DNA from: DATKYK01 sp034430255
GTDB taxonomy: Bacteria; Chloroflexota; Dehalococcoidia; E44-bin15
Direction: 5' to 3'
Assembly: GCA_034430255.1 (NCBI GenBank)
Contig: DAOUEU010000103.1
Coordinates: 1 to 38,415, forward strand
DNA: 38,415 nt
The notes beneath the pieces are model-generated. The model was not told the origin of the DNA. It was given only the letters and a program-made list of their open reading frames with translations, and did not search any database. The first letter of the stretch is position 1. Each line of letters begins with the position of its first letter. Shown in pieces: positions 8,071-16,226 of the stretch. Both the position numbers and the translations under genes were made by a program.

Positions 8071-8093
8071 CTTCCCTCACTCCTGCGATGATA

Positions 8094-8122
8094 ATTCTAG
8101 CACATCGTGGAGAATCGGTAAA
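8094..8122 (-). promoter_or_regulatory. Promoter of the fmdB-thiD2E-translin-hppA run
   Basis: On the minus strand TTTACC (8117-8122) and TAGAAT (8094-8099) are separated by 17 bases, 24 bases before the ATG of the first FmdB gene. It is the best candidate for the start of the five-gene transcript. Confidence 0.4.
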
Positions 8123-8230
8123 TGCGCGGTACTTATAACCCTTCTGCGGACTCTTCGCTCACATCATTCCATGCAGTGGCTAAAAATCTAGCCCGGCTAC
8201 ATAGTGATACCCAGTTATCCCCTCAGTGGC

Positions 8231-8602
8231 TCAGGCAAGCCCGGGGCCTATGGCATTCTCTATAAGCTCCAATCGGGAAATCTGCCCCTTTGGCCCGAGC
8301 TCCAGGGCCAGTACATCGATACGCCAAGAGGACGGCAGGTCTTCTCTATCCTCCATGTAGGCCTGAGTCAGAGCTATCAGCCGCTCCTTCTTTTTAGTGG
8401 TTACCGATTCCTCGGGGGTACCAAAGGAGAGGCTCCTTCTTGTGCGCACCTCGATAAAAACGAGAAAATCGTCCTTTTCGGCAATAATGTCAATCTCGCC
8501 CTCCCGCAAGCGAAAGTTTCGCTCACGAATCACATACCCCAGCCCGGTTAAATACCGAGCGGCTATCTTCTCGCCGAGGGCGCCGATCTCCCTGGAATCC
8601 AT
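8231..8602 (-). CDS. yraN: YraN/UPF0102 family endonuclease-like protein
   Basis: A 123-residue protein of the UPF0102 family with a restriction-endonuclease-like fold. The N-terminal helix GALGEKIAARYLTGLGY leads to the conserved core RNFRLREGEIDIIAEK and FLVFIEVRTRRS, which supplies the E ... D ... E-x-K/R acidic site. Family members are presumed Holliday-junction-type nucleases, but direct biochemistry is limited. In many genomes yraN is beside rnhB; here rnhB is about 1.8 kb away on the same strand. The ATG is only eight bases from a good -10 box (8611-8616), so the transcript is probably almost leaderless. Confidence 0.9.
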   Translation of the reverse strand: MDSREIGALGEKIAARYLTGLGYVIRERNFRLREGEIDIIAEKDDFLVFIEVRTRRSLSFGTPEESVTTKKKERLIALTQAYMEDREDLPSSWRIDVLALELGPKGQISRLELIENAIGPGLA

Positions 8603-8610
8603 CGTACCCC

Positions 8611-8639
8611 AGTATAGTAGCTATGTTCATTTGGGGCAA
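8611..8639 (-). promoter_or_regulatory. Promoter of yraN
   Basis: On the minus strand TTGCCC (8634-8639) and TATACT (8611-8616) are separated by 17 bases. The -10 box ends eight bases before the yraN ATG at 8602, giving a predicted leader of one or two bases. Confidence 0.5.
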
Positions 8640-8790
8640 GCTTATTGTATACTTAAAGCGACATTCTGGCCCGGAATTACACCCGGAGGCCGCCGATTCC
8701 CTTTTCTGGTATGTGGAGAAGCAGGAGCACGAGAGCGAGATAATGGAGAGGATGGTAACCAGTGCGGTATGGCTCCTCCAGCGTGCTTGA
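8623..8790 (+). CDS. Possible small protein (55 aa)
   Basis: A short open frame ATG to TGA, 55 residues, beginning MFIWGKLIVYLKRHSGPEL and ending MERMVTSAVWLLQRA. The composition looks protein-like: an N-terminal hydrophobic patch, an acidic middle and an amphipathic end. It fills an otherwise empty gap just before DUF89. However, no ribosome binding site is seen and its start lies inside the yraN promoter on the other strand. It could be a genuine small protein, a gene fragment or chance. Confidence 0.3.
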   Translation: MFIWGKLIVYLKRHSGPELHPEAADSLFWYVEKQEHESEIMERMVTSAVWLLQRA

Positions 8791-8809
8791 TTTCATAATA
8801 ACATAAACA

Positions 8810-9649
8810 ATGAAAGCGGTTAGCGAGTGTTACCCCTGTCTCTGTCGCCTGGTTTATCAGTCAGCGGGGCTGGCTACCGATGATGAGGAACTGAAAGAGG
8901 AGGCGATAAGGGAAGGGTTAAAAGTCGTCGATGAGAATTTTTCCGCTGATGTAACAACCATCGACATTGCTACAGAGATTCACCAGGTAGTGAAGGAGAT
9001 AACCGCCAACCCCGATCCCTATCGAACGGTAAAGGACGAGGAGATAAGAATCTCGCGGGAACTCATCAGCGAGGTAAGCCCGGCCTACCCCAGGGATTTC
9101 AAGGGTTATCTGGCGCTCTCCGCTCTGGGGAATGTTATAGATTTTTTCAGGGACTTCGATACTATCAGGGGAGATATGAGAAGCCAGGTAGAATTTCTCA
9201 TTGATGACTCCGACAGGTTCAAAAGAAGGCTTAGAAACGCGAAAAGGGTTCTTTTTCTCGCCGATAATGCCGGGGAGGTATTCTTCGATCTGCCCCTGCT
9301 AAAATGGATGGCGCGGTTTGCTCCGGTAACCTATGTGGTAAAGGGATCACCAGTGCAAGATGATACTACCCGTGAGGACCTGAGGCTAGCCGGGCTTGAG
9401 GGAGAGCTGAATCGTGTGATCACCACCGGATGCGCCACGCCTGGGGTGCTGCTTCGCCTGGCCTCCGATGAGTTCAAACGGGAGTTTGCCACGGCCGATT
9501 TGATACTGGCAAAGGGGATGGGGTATTACGAGGCGCTGTCGGAGTTACCCGGTGATGGAAGGATCCTCCATTCTCTCATGGCCAAATGCCAGCCGGTCGC
9601 CGATTCCCTGGGGGTACCGCTAAAAAGCTATGTGGCAATGCTACGTTGA
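8810..9649 (+). CDS. DUF89 / ARMT1-like damage-control phosphatase
   Basis: A 279-residue DUF89-family protein. The N-terminus MKAVSECYPCLCRLVYQSA contains the C-x2-C-type cysteine start seen in the shorter prokaryotic subfamily. The metal-site motif LFLADNAGEVFFDLPLLKWM (about 145-164) contains the key Asp-Asn. LAKGMGYYEALSE near residue 230 is the second conserved site. Family members are metal-dependent phosphatases thought to remove damaged or overflow sugar and nucleotide phosphates; the precise substrate here is unknown. The start ATG has no clear Shine-Dalgarno. The alpha/beta hydrolase follows nine bases downstream, so the two are probably co-transcribed. Confidence 0.88.
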   Translation: MKAVSECYPCLCRLVYQSAGLATDDEELKEEAIREGLKVVDENFSADVTTIDIATEIHQVVKEITANPDPYRTVKDEEIRISRELISEVSPAYPRDFKGYLALSALGNVIDFFRDFDTIRGDMRSQVEFLIDDSDRFKRRLRNAKRVLFLADNAGEVFFDLPLLKWMARFAPVTYVVKGSPVQDDTTREDLRLAGLEGELNRVITTGCATPGVLLRLASDEFKREFATADLILAKGMGYYEALSELPGDGRILHSLMAKCQPVADSLGVPLKSYVAMLR

Positions 9650-9658
9650 GCTAGGTTG

Positions 9659-10405
9659 ATGCAAGAGGACTTTATCTTTTACCCCGATAGCTACTTCATC
9701 GGCGACCCTGCCGGCTGGGGGCTACCTTACGAAGATATCTATTTCCCCCGTGCCGATGGGGTTATGCTTCATGGATGGTTCGTTCCGGGGCAGAGAAGGA
9801 TAACATTACTGTGGTGTCACGGCAATGCCGGTAATATAAGCCACCGACTGGATAACCTTAAACTGCTTCATGACAGGCTAGACTTACCCATATTCATTTT
9901 CGACTATAGTGGCTATGGCCGGAGCCAAGGGAAGCCATCTGAGGAGGGCACCTACCGCGATGCCGAGGCCGCTTTGTCTTACCTCCGTACCCGCCATGAC
10001 GTCGACCAGGATGCCATAGTATTCTTCGGCCGCTCTCTGGGCGGGGCAATTGCGGTGGACCTGGCGAGCAAGCAAAAATGCCTCGGGATTATACTGGAGT
10101 CGACCTTCGCCTCCATGGTGGGATGGATAAGCCGATCTTTTCCTAACATCACACCCGACATGCTCCCCATTAAGTATGACTCCCTCTCTAAAATAAAGCG
10201 GGTCTCTGCCCCGCTGCTCATGCTGCATGGCAACAATGACGAGGTAGTCCCTTTTCAATCAGGAATGGAATTATATGAAGCAGCTAACGAACCGAAGGAA
10301 TTCTATACGATTGAGCAGGCAGGCCACAACGATACCTACATTGTCGGTGGAGAGGGATACATAGCCGCTCTTCAGGGGTTTATCGCCCTTCTAGAGAGAA
10401 CCTGA
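9659..10405 (+). CDS. Alpha/beta hydrolase (BEM46/ABHD13-like)
   Basis: A 248-residue serine hydrolase of the alpha/beta fold. The start MQEDFIFYPDSYFIGDPAGWGLP and LHGWFVPG are typical of the BEM46/YfhR-like group. The oxyanion segment is LLWCHGNAGNISHRLDNL. The nucleophile elbow is FFGRSLGGAIA (G-x-S-x-G, Ser about residue 125). The acid is in HGNNDEVVPF (Asp about 196) and the His is in AGHNDTY (about 224). No signal peptide is seen, so it is cytoplasmic; the substrate is unknown. A TTG three bases upstream is also in frame. Its 3' end overlaps the convergent rnhB by 26 bases. Confidence 0.9.
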   Translation: MQEDFIFYPDSYFIGDPAGWGLPYEDIYFPRADGVMLHGWFVPGQRRITLLWCHGNAGNISHRLDNLKLLHDRLDLPIFIFDYSGYGRSQGKPSEEGTYRDAEAALSYLRTRHDVDQDAIVFFGRSLGGAIAVDLASKQKCLGIILESTFASMVGWISRSFPNITPDMLPIKYDSLSKIKRVSAPLLMLHGNNDEVVPFQSGMELYEAANEPKEFYTIEQAGHNDTYIVGGEGYIAALQGFIALLERT

Positions 10406-11009
10406 CCGGGGCGAAGCTCTTCCTATGGATGGGGCACGCCCCTAATTGACTGAGGCTTAGGAGGTGCTCCCTGGTAGCATAGCCCTTGTTCCTGGCAAAT
10501 CCATAGCCAGGATATGCCTCACCGAGTTCCACCATGATGCCATCCCTGGTCACCTTAGCGATAATGGAGGCACAGGCGATGGAAAGGCAATGGCTATCCC
10601 CCTTAGTGATGCTTCTCTGAGAAAGGGCGATCTCGGGCAAGGCAACGAAGTCGATAAGGATAAAGTCGGGGGCTTGGGCAAGCTGCTCCACAGCAGAGCG
10701 CATCGCTATCTTCGTTGCCCTTACGATACCCTGGTTATCGATTACCTCGGGGCCGGTAAAGCCAACGCCGATGGCTACAGCTGCCGCTTGAATTAAGGGG
10801 AATAGGGACGCCCGCCGTTTCGGGGTGAGCTCCTTGCTATCGCGCACTAGAGGTAGCCAGGGTGCAACCAGGTCTAGAGGCAGGATCACGGCGGCAGCAA
10901 CAACCGGCCCCGCCAGCGGGCCACGTCCTACCTCATCGATACCCGCAATGAAGCGGAAGCCCTGCTCTGCAAGCCTCTTTTCTTCCATAAAGGTTGGCCG
11001 CAAGGTCAC
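10380..11009 (-). CDS. rnhB: Ribonuclease HII
   Basis: RNase HII removes ribonucleotides from DNA and RNA primers from Okazaki fragments. The 209-residue protein has the family motifs in order: AGIDEVGRGPLAGPVVAAAV (Asp-Glu of the DEDD site, about 20-39), VRDSKELTPKRRASLF, LIDFVALPE and SIACASIIAKVTRD. The C-terminus YGFARNKGYATREHL is standard. The GTG at 11009 is chosen because GAGGA lies seven bases ahead of it, whereas the in-frame ATG at 10988 has no ribosome binding site. It follows the DUF169 gene by 17 bases on the same strand. Confidence 0.96.
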   Translation of the reverse strand: MTLRPTFMEEKRLAEQGFRFIAGIDEVGRGPLAGPVVAAAVILPLDLVAPWLPLVRDSKELTPKRRASLFPLIQAAAVAIGVGFTGPEVIDNQGIVRATKIAMRSAVEQLAQAPDFILIDFVALPEIALSQRSITKGDSHCLSIACASIIAKVTRDGIMVELGEAYPGYGFARNKGYATREHLLSLSQLGACPIHRKSFAPVRFSLEGR

Positions 11010-11026
11010 CCACTTTTCCTCAACGC

Positions 11027-11749
11027 TTACCTTTCCCGTCTACTTGTTGGCTCTCTAAAGCCAGTAGGGAACTCCACCTGGGCCATGCCAGCACTACAAG
11101 CATCGATGCTGCCCACTAAACCCGGCATCTTATGATACGGGATGGTTACAAACAGCTCGTTAGGCTTGTAGTTTTGCCATTTGCGAGAAGTATAGTCCAA
11201 GAGACTGATATTTATCTCCCCCGATACCAGGGGGTAGGCAACAACCATGTGGCATGTCGAGCCTACTATCTCCGTCTTGGGAGGGATGCCATCAGGGTAA
11301 GTAGCAAGGGTGACCAGGCGACATGCTTGCTCCGGATTACACAAGAATACCACCAAATCTGGCGCTATCTCGGCCTTCTCCAAGGGTGAGAACACGACAT
11401 ACTCTGCCAGACCCAGGGGTGGAGGCGTGGTCAAGGCCATAGCCCGATGGAAGGTGGCAATGGAGCAAAAAAGTTTCTCTCCCTCTACAAGGAATTTCTT
11501 TAAAAGTTTATCTCCCGCCCCCGAAGGTCTGGGGCCGAGGCCGAGATGCCACACCCCGCCGGGGCAAGCGCAGCTTTCCTTGCTCAAGTTGATGATTGCG
11601 CCATCCCTCGCATCCAGTAGGGCCTGGCATACCAAGTATTTGCCTGTTTTCCCTTCAGAGGATGGCACCATAGAATAGCTAACTGCGATGGGGCTTCCCT
11701 CAAGCCCTAGTACTTCTCTCAGCCTTTTGGAGTATTCCTGCCAAACCAT
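11027..11749 (-). CDS. DUF169 family protein
   Basis: A 240-residue DUF169 protein. It begins with the family's WQEYSKRLREVLGLEGSPIA, and the middle holds a cysteine pair in SKESCACPGGVWHLGLG. A hydrophobic LVVFLCNPEQACRLV strand and STCHMVVAYPLVSG follow. DUF169 proteins occur in anaerobic bacteria and archaea and their function is not known; the conserved cysteines suggest metal or cofactor binding, which is inference. It is upstream of rnhB on the same strand with a 17-base gap. Confidence 0.85.
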   Translation of the reverse strand: MVWQEYSKRLREVLGLEGSPIAVSYSMVPSSEGKTGKYLVCQALLDARDGAIINLSKESCACPGGVWHLGLGPRPSGAGDKLLKKFLVEGEKLFCSIATFHRAMALTTPPPLGLAEYVVFSPLEKAEIAPDLVVFLCNPEQACRLVTLATYPDGIPPKTEIVGSTCHMVVAYPLVSGEINISLLDYTSRKWQNYKPNELFVTIPYHKMPGLVGSIDACSAGMAQVEFPTGFREPTSRRER

Positions 11750-11869
11750 ACCATAGCCCCCCTTGTTAAAAAGTCAAGTAAGACTATCTTAGCAACGCAG
11801 TAGTATGGCGTCAAATCCTGGCATACGTTATAAAACAGTGGCTGGTATCGCCTTACCATTGCGTTAACA

Positions 11870-11878
11870 TGATATAAT
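11870..11878 (+). promoter_or_regulatory. Extended -10 promoter for rsfS
   Basis: TGATATAAT is a consensus -10 with the TG extension; no good -35 is present. The predicted transcript start is about 11885, directly in front of the GAGGAGGG ribosome binding site of rsfS at 11887-11894. Confidence 0.6.
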
Positions 11879-11902
11879 ATATTTACGAGGAGGGATCAAC
11901 AC

Positions 11903-12247
11903 CTGGAAACAGAGCAATTGGCCAGAAAGGCAGCAGAGGCAGCCTCAGAGAAGCAGGCCTCGGATATTGTGATGCTCGATATGAGGGGAGTATGCTCTTT
12001 TACCGATTATTTTATAATCTGCAGTGGCGACACCGGCCGCCAGATCGAAGCCATATGCGAGGAGATCGATCAAGTGATGGGGAGGGAGGGAGTAGTGCCA
12101 CGTCATCGCGAGGGCACTGTTGACTCAGGATGGATGCTCACTGATTTCGGCGATGTCATCATTCATATCTTTACCGCAACAGAGCGAGAGTATTACAAGC
12201 TGGATAGGCTATGGAGCAAAGCCACCCCCCTGATCAGGATTCAGTAA
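11903..12247 (+). CDS. rsfS: Ribosomal silencing factor RsfS, probable CTG start
   Basis: RsfS binds ribosomal protein uL14 and blocks joining of the subunits when nutrients are low. The core is ASDIVMLDMRGVCSFTDYFI, then ICSGDTGRQIEAICEEID and SGWMLTDFGDVIIHIFTATE; all are family signatures. A conventional caller would start at the TTG at 11918, giving 109 residues, but GAGGAGGG (11887-11894) would then be 23 bases away. A CTG at 11903 lies eight bases from that site, in frame, and adds LETEQ, restoring the usual family beginning (E-x-L-A-x-x-A). The gene stands alone with its own extended -10 promoter. Confidence 0.93.
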   Translation: METEQLARKAAEAASEKQASDIVMLDMRGVCSFTDYFIICSGDTGRQIEAICEEIDQVMGREGVVPRHREGTVDSGWMLTDFGDVIIHIFTATEREYYKLDRLWSKATPLIRIQ

Positions 12248-12324
12248 CTCTGAACTTTTCAATCCATACTAATTTGATAGGTTGACCAAAGCTCAATAGA
12301 TCTGAACAGAATTAAGTCTCCCCT

Positions 12325-12744
12325 TCAGTAATTTAAAATCTCCGATTTGGAGAAAAAGAGGTCAATCTCCTTCCCTGCGGTCTCTTCCGAGTCCGAGCCA
12401 TGAATGAGGTTGCGTCCTATATCCTGTGCCAGGTCCCCCCTGATGGTGCCCGGTGCAGCGCGTGCCGGGTCGGTCTCCCCCATAGCACTTCTAACTACCG
12501 CTACCGCATCTTCGCCCTCGAAGATAGCAGCGATAATCGGGCGCGAGGTGATAAATTCTACAAGCCCTTCGAAGAATGGTTTGCCCTCATGGACAGCGTA
12601 GTGGCGCTTGGCGAGGGCCCCATCCACCCAGATCATCTTCATCGCCACGATCTTGAGCCCCTGCCCCTCAAGGCGGGAGATAATCTCCCCCACAAGCCCC
12701 CTCTCGAGGGCATCCGGTTTAAGTAGTACCAGTGTCTGCTTCAT
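12325..12744 (-). CDS. ndk: Nucleoside diphosphate kinase
   Basis: Ndk transfers the gamma-phosphate from ATP to other nucleoside diphosphates through a phosphohistidine. The 139 residues carry TLVLLKPDALERGLVGEIIS at the N-terminus, the HYAVHEGKPFFEGLVEFITS segment and the active site GRNLIHGSDSEETAGKEI with the catalytic His. The length is normal. It is transcribed alone from the minus strand, converging with rsfS. Confidence 0.97.
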   Translation of the reverse strand: MKQTLVLLKPDALERGLVGEIISRLEGQGLKIVAMKMIWVDGALAKRHYAVHEGKPFFEGLVEFITSRPIIAAIFEGEDAVAVVRSAMGETDPARAAPGTIRGDLAQDIGRNLIHGSDSEETAGKEIDLFFSKSEILNY

Positions 12745-12786
12745 AACTACATCCTTATGAAAGTTCTAGTGAGATCTTAACTGCTT

Positions 12787-12974
12787 TTAGAGTTCCCTCC
12801 TCGCCCGGTACCGATCACCCGCCTTTCTTAATACTTCAATATGAACAGCCTCCTCAGCATTAGCTAAAGCCTCTCCTTCAGTACAGCCCTCGGTAATGCA
12901 ACCGATGCATGATAGCACAGGGATAATTTAACCCCTTCACCTTCCCCTGGTGCGAATTCAACATCTTTAGCCAC
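12787..12974 (-). pseudogene. Decayed HicB-like antitoxin gene
   Basis: The minus strand encodes SCIGCITEGCTEGEALANAE followed by EAVHIEVLRKAGDRY, matching the conserved second half of HicB/UPF0150 proteins (P-G-C-x-T-E-G-x-T-x-x-E-A-L-x-N-A-x-E-A). An in-frame stop lies just upstream at 12928-12930. The preceding segment (GEGEGVKLSL) continues in another frame, so a frameshift has broken the gene. No hicA partner is visible nearby. It is unlike the intact hicB at 1221. Confidence 0.6.
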
Positions 12975-12996
12975 TATTCAGTTCTCAGTCCTCTTT

Positions 12997-13944
12997 TCAT
13001 AATCCCCTTGAAAACTCTGGCCGAAGCGAGGATGGATCCCTTTTAGCTAAAATATATCCTAACTCTTCTACCATACCTTCTTTGTCTTGAGGCAATCTCC
13101 CCCGAATAGCTTGATAATTTGAGGCATGCATCGAGCTAAAGAAACAATCAGTAAAGTTGGATCGCTCTATAATAGCTTTCAACTCCCCAAGAGACTGGAA
13201 CGGAGAAATCAGATGGAAATTACCCTCTTTCCATTCTTCATAAAGTGGCGTGCCAGGAACCAAGGTCAGAGTTAAGGCACCAGCATATTCTGGATCAATC
13301 TCTGAGAGAACTCTAGCCGTGTCCTCGACATGTTTCTCACTCCCCTCAATTCCTGCCAGTCCTAGAATAACAGTTATTGACATAATGATGCCCGCTTCCT
13401 TAGCTTTCCTTGCTGCCTTAATAATCTGACTAGAATTTAATCCCTTACCCACTCTTTAAAGCACCTCATCCGAGCCACTTTCTAAACCGGTATAAAGAAT
13501 CCCCAATTTTAGCTCTTTTAAAGCATTTAACTCCGCCACGTCCCTCCTTAGAAGATCCTGGGGAGTAGCATAAGCAGCAATCCTTTCCAGATTAGGGAAT
13601 TTTTTATTAAGGTACTTAAGAATTTCCTTTAGCTTTGGGAAAGGATAAACTAGAGCATCAGCATCCTGCAGGAATACTCTTTTCCCATCCCAATAATTGA
13701 GTGGCGAGATCTCAACACCTGGGATGTCTAAACCATAACTCACCAATGCAGCCAGGGCATCGATTTCCTTTATTATCCCCTCAACTTCTCTCACCTGTAA
13801 CTTTGAGCCGAAATAACCGCAAAAGGTACAAGTGTTATTAGAACAGCCACTGGTTAATGGAAGGAAATAACTTTTCCGTTCACTCGGCGGACGAATGATT
13901 AGCGGCCTTTTAAAGCTCATCTTGGATCTTCTCGATTCTTCCAC
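12997..13944 (-). pseudogene. Radical SAM protein interrupted by one stop codon
   Basis: A single reading frame of about 315 codons encodes a radical SAM protein but contains one TAA at 13456-13458. The N-terminal part begins SFKRPLIIRPPSERKSYFLP and carries the iron-sulfur cysteines in GCSNNTCTFCGYFG. The part before the stop ends YTGLESGSDEVL, and the frame resumes RVGKGLNSSQIIKAARKAKE. In relatives the intervening residue is normally Lys, so AAA changed to TAA would explain it. The C-terminal part has SITVILGLAGIEGSE and LTLVPGTPLYEEW, typical of the B12-independent COG1032-like group. It is either a very recent pseudogene, a sequencing error, or a readthrough case. Upstream and downstream are other broken genes. 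Confidence 0.8.
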
Positions 13945-14057
13945 TGTTGAACAAACTTCATAAAGCTATATCGATTTGCTATACAAAAATATATGTTTTC
14001 AGCTCGGCTTTTACCAAGATAGCCCGTCTAAAATAAATTTCCGGCTCCACCCACCTG

Positions 14058-14450
14058 CTAGGCCTCCTCCACAATATACATTATCGCCATCCATTCCGCC
14101 ACCGTCGTACCATCCTTTAGGACTATCCTGGCTCTGGCTATAACCAGCTCTCACTTTCTTCTTGTTACCCGCGCCGATGAAGAGCTTCTGGCCCACTAGA
14201 TTGGCGTTCCTGAGCCTGACCCCTTCATCTTTGCCGTGACGAAGCATAACCCTTGAAGGAATGGGAGACATAGGCCATTACCTCATCGAGAAATATGTTG
14301 AGGATCCCTCCGTGGACAATGCCGTGCCAGCCCTGGTGTTGTTTTTCAAGGGCAAACTCAGTCCTCGCCACCTCGCCAGGCCCATAGGATTATCCCAGCC
14401 ACAGGCAAAGCACACGGTGTAGTTATCAAGGTCTAGTCCCTTAATAGAGG
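14058..14450 (-). pseudogene. Decayed PaaI-type thioesterase gene
   Basis: Several frames together recover a relative of the intact thioesterase next door. CFACGWDNPMGL corresponds to CFGCGRDNTIGL. GWHGIVHGGILNIFLDEVMA corresponds to GWPGVVHGGLICTMLDEVIG. NLVGQKLFIGA and ARIVLKDGTTVAE correspond to AMIGQRLLLCA and GEIRLEDGTLIAE. At least three frame changes and in-frame stops are needed. It is a dead tandem paralogue of 14541-14966, lying 90 bases beyond it. Confidence 0.8.
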
Positions 14451-14540
14451 TCCCTTCTATTCCGCCATGTCATTTTCTTCACCTTCGTTTTTAATGATTG
14501 CCGATCGGCACAGGTGGAACATCTGTATGATGGCAATCTC

Positions 14541-14966
14541 CTAGTCAGTCCTCATTATACGCAATTCAGAGTGTGCCTCCGCTATAAGCGTGCCGTCTTC
14601 CAACCGTATCTCGCCATCGCACACGACAGTTCGCCCACTTACAGATCTTACCCTAGCGCAGAGTAGCAGCCGCTGACCAATCATGGCAGGTTTTCTGTAG
14701 TACACCTCCATCTTGACCGTAACAGCATACAGGCCCTGGTAACCAGCAGCATAGCCTATAACCTCATCAAGCATTGTGCATATGAGACCGCCGTGAACGA
14801 CTCCGGGCCATCCTTGATACAGTTCACCCGGGATGAACTCCGCTCTAACGCTTTCCCCCTCTTGGTGGAAGTCGAGCTTTAGCCCGATGGTGTTATCGCG
14901 GCCGCAGCCAAAACACATGGGTATGTCTTTGGTATCCCATAATGCCATATCCTTCCATATGCTCAT
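14541..14966 (-). CDS. PaaI-family acyl-CoA thioesterase
   Basis: A 141-residue hot-dog-fold thioesterase that hydrolyses acyl-CoA thioesters. The N-terminus has CFGCGRDNTIGLKL, a CxxC-containing lead-in found in one subgroup. The active-site region is GWPGVVHGGLICTMLDEVIG (HGG motif, about residues 58-60), and MEVYYRKPAMIGQRLLL is the central strand. The substrate is unknown. Its ATG overlaps the tsaB stop by four bases (ATGA), making it the last gene of the thiL-tsaE-tsaB cluster. A decayed copy lies just downstream. Confidence 0.9.
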   Translation of the reverse strand: MSIWKDMALWDTKDIPMCFGCGRDNTIGLKLDFHQEGESVRAEFIPGELYQGWPGVVHGGLICTMLDEVIGYAAGYQGLYAVTVKMEVYYRKPAMIGQRLLLCARVRSVSGRTVVCDGEIRLEDGTLIAEAHSELRIMRTD

Positions 14967-15658
14967 CTCTTCCCCTTCTTCGGCTTGGTGATGGCAGGAC
15001 GGCGTAGGTACAGCGGTTGAACAGTAGCAACATCGTCGCGCTCACCCCTCTCAAGCCTCTTCCACCCCAGCTCGGCTAAAAACCCTGCCCTACGGAGCGT
15101 GCCGGGTAATATCACCGCCCGCTCCCCTAAATTCTCGGCAATCCGCTTCGCAGTACTGGGCGAAAAACGGCCGCAGAAAAGTGTTCTTGATACAATATGG
15201 GGGCAAAGCGCATCCACCGTGGTGATGTGCTCTGAAACAATCTTCTGCCACTCGCTATCTTGCATCTGATAGAGGGCGGTGGCGATCTCGCTACGCCCCG
15301 CCTCCTGCAGTGGGCAAATCGGCAGGCCTGTCTCAGCATAGGGGAAGGCCTCTACCTCAAGTGTTCCTATTCCCACCAGGGGTATATCCAGGGCGAAGGC
15401 AAGTCCCTTCGCTGTGCTAACCCCAACCCTGAGCCCATTGAAGCTGCCCGGCCCCTTGGACACGATGATAGCGTGGATCTTACCCCTCCACTGACCCTCA
15501 GGTTCTATCTTAGCCTGACGTAGCAGGTGAATTAGGTTGGGGATTAGCTCTACCGTGTGATTCTGCCCTGAAGGCCAGCTCATCTCCGCCTCCACCTTAC
15601 CCTCACTGGATAGGGCTATGCTGGCAATCTCTGTAGCGGTATCTATTGCAAGCTCCAT
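14963..15658 (-). CDS. tsaB: tRNA t6A37 biosynthesis protein TsaB
   Basis: TsaB is the scaffold partner of TsaD in making N6-threonylcarbamoyladenosine at position 37 of ANN-decoding tRNAs. The ASKHA-fold N-terminal half shows ELAIDTATEIASIALSSEGK, then HAIIVSKGPGSFNGLRVGVS and TAKGLAFALDIPLVGIGTLE, all standard. The length of 231 is normal. TsaE is encoded 48 bases upstream; TsaD and TsaC are not in this window. The basic C-terminal tail (KPKKGKR) is unremarkable. Confidence 0.95.
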   Translation of the reverse strand: MELAIDTATEIASIALSSEGKVEAEMSWPSGQNHTVELIPNLIHLLRQAKIEPEGQWRGKIHAIIVSKGPGSFNGLRVGVSTAKGLAFALDIPLVGIGTLEVEAFPYAETGLPICPLQEAGRSEIATALYQMQDSEWQKIVSEHITTVDALCPHIVSRTLFCGRFSPSTAKRIAENLGERAVILPGTLRRAGFLAELGWKRLERGERDDVATVQPLYLRRPAITKPKKGKR

Positions 15659-15706
15659 TTTTACACTTTTACTTGATCGGCTTTGCTTTGGGCACTGGCT
15701 ATACTA

Positions 15707-16213
15707 TCACCTCTGAGACCTTTTTCTTTTCGCACTTTTCGGTCTTTGTTTAAGCCAGGAAAGCATCTCGATATAGCGCTCTCCGCTGGGATTCAGAACC
15801 ATACTGCGGCTTGTATCCGAGAGGAGGCTTATCTCCACCAATAGATACTCCTGGGGAAGCACCCCCATCGCCTTCTCCGCCCACTCCACCACGCAAACAC
15901 CACTGCCATATAGATAATCGTCCATTCCTAGCTCAACAACCTCATCGATGCTGTCCAGGCGAAAAAGGTCGATATGATATAGTGTAAGTCTCCCTTGATA
16001 CTGATTGATTACCACAAAGGAGGGGCTAGTGGCATAGCCCGTGATGCCCAGCCCCCAGGCGATGCCCTGGGTGAGACAGGTCTTGCCTGCCCCCAGTCCA
16101 CCGACGAGCAGAAACAGATCTCCCGCCTGTGATAGCCTCCCCAGCTCCTCACCGAGACTCTGTGTCTCCGCCGGGCTCTCGCTATAAAAGTGCGTCAATG
16201 CCCCCTTTTTCAA
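15707..16213 (-). CDS. tsaE: tRNA t6A37 biosynthesis ATPase TsaE
   Basis: TsaE is a small P-loop ATPase that resets the TsaBD complex in t6A synthesis. The Walker A motif is GGLGAGKTCLTQGI (about residues 39-52). It is followed by the family's YATSPSFVVINQY switch segment and by LYHIDLFRLDS and VCVVEWAEKAMGVLPQEYL. The C-terminus carries a basic extension (KQRPKSAKRKRSQR) beyond the usual end. It sits between thiL (13 bases) and tsaB. Confidence 0.95.
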   Translation of the reverse strand: MKKGALTHFYSESPAETQSLGEELGRLSQAGDLFLLVGGLGAGKTCLTQGIAWGLGITGYATSPSFVVINQYQGRLTLYHIDLFRLDSIDEVVELGMDDYLYGSGVCVVEWAEKAMGVLPQEYLLVEISLLSDTSRSMVLNPSGERYIEMLSWLKQRPKSAKRKRSQR

Positions 16214-16226
16214 GCTGCTAATGTCC

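Noticed and set aside
14011..14271. 86-codon frame as an independent gene
   Set aside because: Its middle is one of the shifted frames of the decayed thioesterase (LVGQKLFIGAG) and has no independent start signals.
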